A stretch of DNA of 64,000 nucleotides from Nageia nagi (lineage: Eukaryota > Pinophyta). The stretch covers positions 191,270,001 through 191,334,000 of the forward strand of contig JBITNC010000001.1 in assembly GCA_050084985.1 (NCBI GenBank). Direction: 5' to 3'. The position numbers were made by a program, and so were the translations under genes. Positions 62,365 through 64,000 of this stretch are shown in pieces. The notes under the pieces are model-generated. The model searched no databases. It saw only the letters and a program-made list of their open reading frames with translations, and was not told the origin of the DNA. Position 1 is the first letter of the stretch, and the number at the start of each line of letters is the position of its first letter.

Positions 62365-64000
62365 GTAAGTGATTTCTTGTCAGACATGATTGTTATGTTT
62401 AGTTCCAAATGGCAACTCCAGCATGATATGGACAGATTATAGAAGCTGACTATGTTGTTCTTCCATAAGCTATACACTGTTTCTAGTATCATGAATTTCA
62501 ACTTAGATTTTGATCTTGGCATGTTTGTAATATGTTTATAAGTTGGGGCAGAAACTTTTTAGCAATCTTCTTGCATTTGAAAAACTCAAGTTCTCAAGTA
62601 AATACACATTCATATGCTGCCTAAGAGAACCCTGTCTCGTGGGGGTATTATGACTATGTTGGAAATTGAAGAATTCAAAGGGTAAAAACCAGCAATATGT
62701 TTCAAGAAGCACATCACAAATTTCCTGGCATATGAGAAGCAAAATTTATCAAGCACAACAACAAAACATTGCATGATTTAAACCAAGGGGTAGAGTGACC
62801 ATTTACAATTGGAAAGCTCTTAACCCACTAAATACAGGGAGGCTGGAATGTGGAAGGTTGTGAATCAAATAATAATATTAAGTCATGGTATATTAGTTGT
62901 AATAATATGGCTTTGTAGACATTATATGTTGAATTATGGTACTACTAGGTAATCCTTAAAAGGTTGCCTAGATAGCTAACATTAATTATATTATTATATA
63001 GTCAATTATTAATTAATTGATAATAATAACACAATTAATTGTAAACAGCGAACATATATAGTATTTTGGTATTAGGATTTACTTCATTATTTATGTGAGT
63101 TATTCGTCCAACTTTAGAATCAATTATATAACCAAATGTTTGAGTTATGACCCACAAGGTGTTCGGAATATCCTTTTTTTTTCAAGTACTTATTTTGCGT
63201 TTAATGATGATGTTTCAAGTGGTGTTTGGTTTTCGTTACCTTCATTTTGTCAACATGGTTTTGAAGCTACTTTCTCAAGACTTCCTATTCACATTTTAGG
63301 AAGAATATGGTATCCAAGCTACTTTTTGAAGGCTTTCCATTCACCTTTTTGAAAGAATAGAAGCTTGTAGTTGCAACAACTAGTTTTGCCCAGCTTGAAC
63401 AGAGGAACTCACGACTTCTTCCAAAACTGAAAATAGATGCCTTGAAACTCATTTCGCAACATTTCATCCAACCAAGCATATACTTCATGCTTGTACTATT
63501 TTTCAAACACCATTCTTGATTATTTTTGGCAGTTTTAAAGATTTTGTAGCAACATGCAATTAGAAAATCTATATCTCCGCACTTCCAAGGTACATGTTTT
63601 GATTGGGTTGGGAGGAGTGATAGTGGTCCTGTTTTATTGAAGGGTACCACAAAACCTATTAAACCCATGAAGGGTCAGCAAACCTCACGGCCTAACAAAA
63701 CCCCAAGGGTTGACATAATCTATTAGCTTCCATGGTAGGGTGCTAGGTCTTGGACTTTTCAAACCCATGGGAGAAGTGGTAGGTCCATACCCCCTCATGG
63801 ACTTTGGAGCACTATTGGTGAAAATTGAAACTTTCGAGTGCTTTGACCTACCAAATCACATCCCAACATACTCTCCAGATGAAGATTTGATGGGTAGGCT
63901 ACATGATGGAACCCATCATATGTACCCTATGAGCTAATGGAGTCAAACTAGTTTTTGAAAAAATTTCGAATACAATTTCTTTTGACCATTGAAAATTGGT
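62365..64000. other. Unrecognised sequence to window end
   Basis: Open frames at 63,285-63,668 (minus, 127 codons) and 63,740-63,937 (plus, 65 codons) have no recognisable domain and overlap no splice structure I can define. No LTR, SINE or RNA gene was seen. Confidence 0.25.

Noticed and set aside
63285-63668. 127-codon minus-strand ORF near the window end
   Set aside because: Composition is not protein-like enough to call, with no domain; overlapping plus-strand ORFs are equally unconvincing.

Overview
This is a nuclear plant genome window. It has one intact three-exon plant ZIP metal-transporter gene and plant-type tRNA-derived SINEs and LINEs. It also has Ty1/copia retrotransposons with initiator-tRNA-Met primer sites, and PLS-class pentatricopeptide-repeat (PPR) gene fragments, which are typical of land plants. 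The very long, old, nested copia layers and short-intron genes suggest a large repeat-rich genome. I infer a gymnosperm, possibly a conifer, but nothing here proves the species.

Layout. 1-2.2 kb: a decayed antisense L1-type LINE with a SINE next to it, then a 145-bp tandem duplication. 3.0-4.3 kb: the ZIP gene on the minus strand, the only gene I consider functional. 4.82-5.04 kb: a SINE with a 14-bp target-site duplication. 6.33-49.76 kb: one continuous copia complex. Element B (minus) has its 3' LTR split by element A (minus, TSD TAACT). A is split inside integrase by element C (plus, TSD CTTTG). C is split inside reverse transcriptase by element D (plus, TSD GAAAA). Upstream of B in transcriptional sense lies a second internal domain, E (minus), sharing a chimeric LTR with B. 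Element F (plus) is inserted at the first codon of E gag, and a solo LTR sits in the A leader. A 100-N gap follows at 49,764-49,863. Beyond it is a different copia lineage (G) with a 3' LTR to about 54.0 kb. 54.0-58.4 kb: a higher-order satellite with a period near 1.2 kb. 58.4-64 kb: AT-rich sequence, a frameshifted NFD4/nodulin-like MFS pseudogene and unrecognised sequence.

How the parts relate. By hand alignment the LTR pairs differ by about 10% (A), 3% (C) and 1.6% (D), which matches the nesting order. All gag-pol frames are broken, and in G the stops are dominated by CAG to TAG. The A-F elements share a long leader between primer site and gag with a conserved 430-bp core. In C and D this leader carries pieces of a host PPR gene. 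Between pol and the 3' LTR, C and D carry tandem arrays of a small hairpin whose two arms change together from unit to unit. This is compensatory covariation, and it is the most interesting signal I found. Single degenerate copies occur at the same place in A, B and E.
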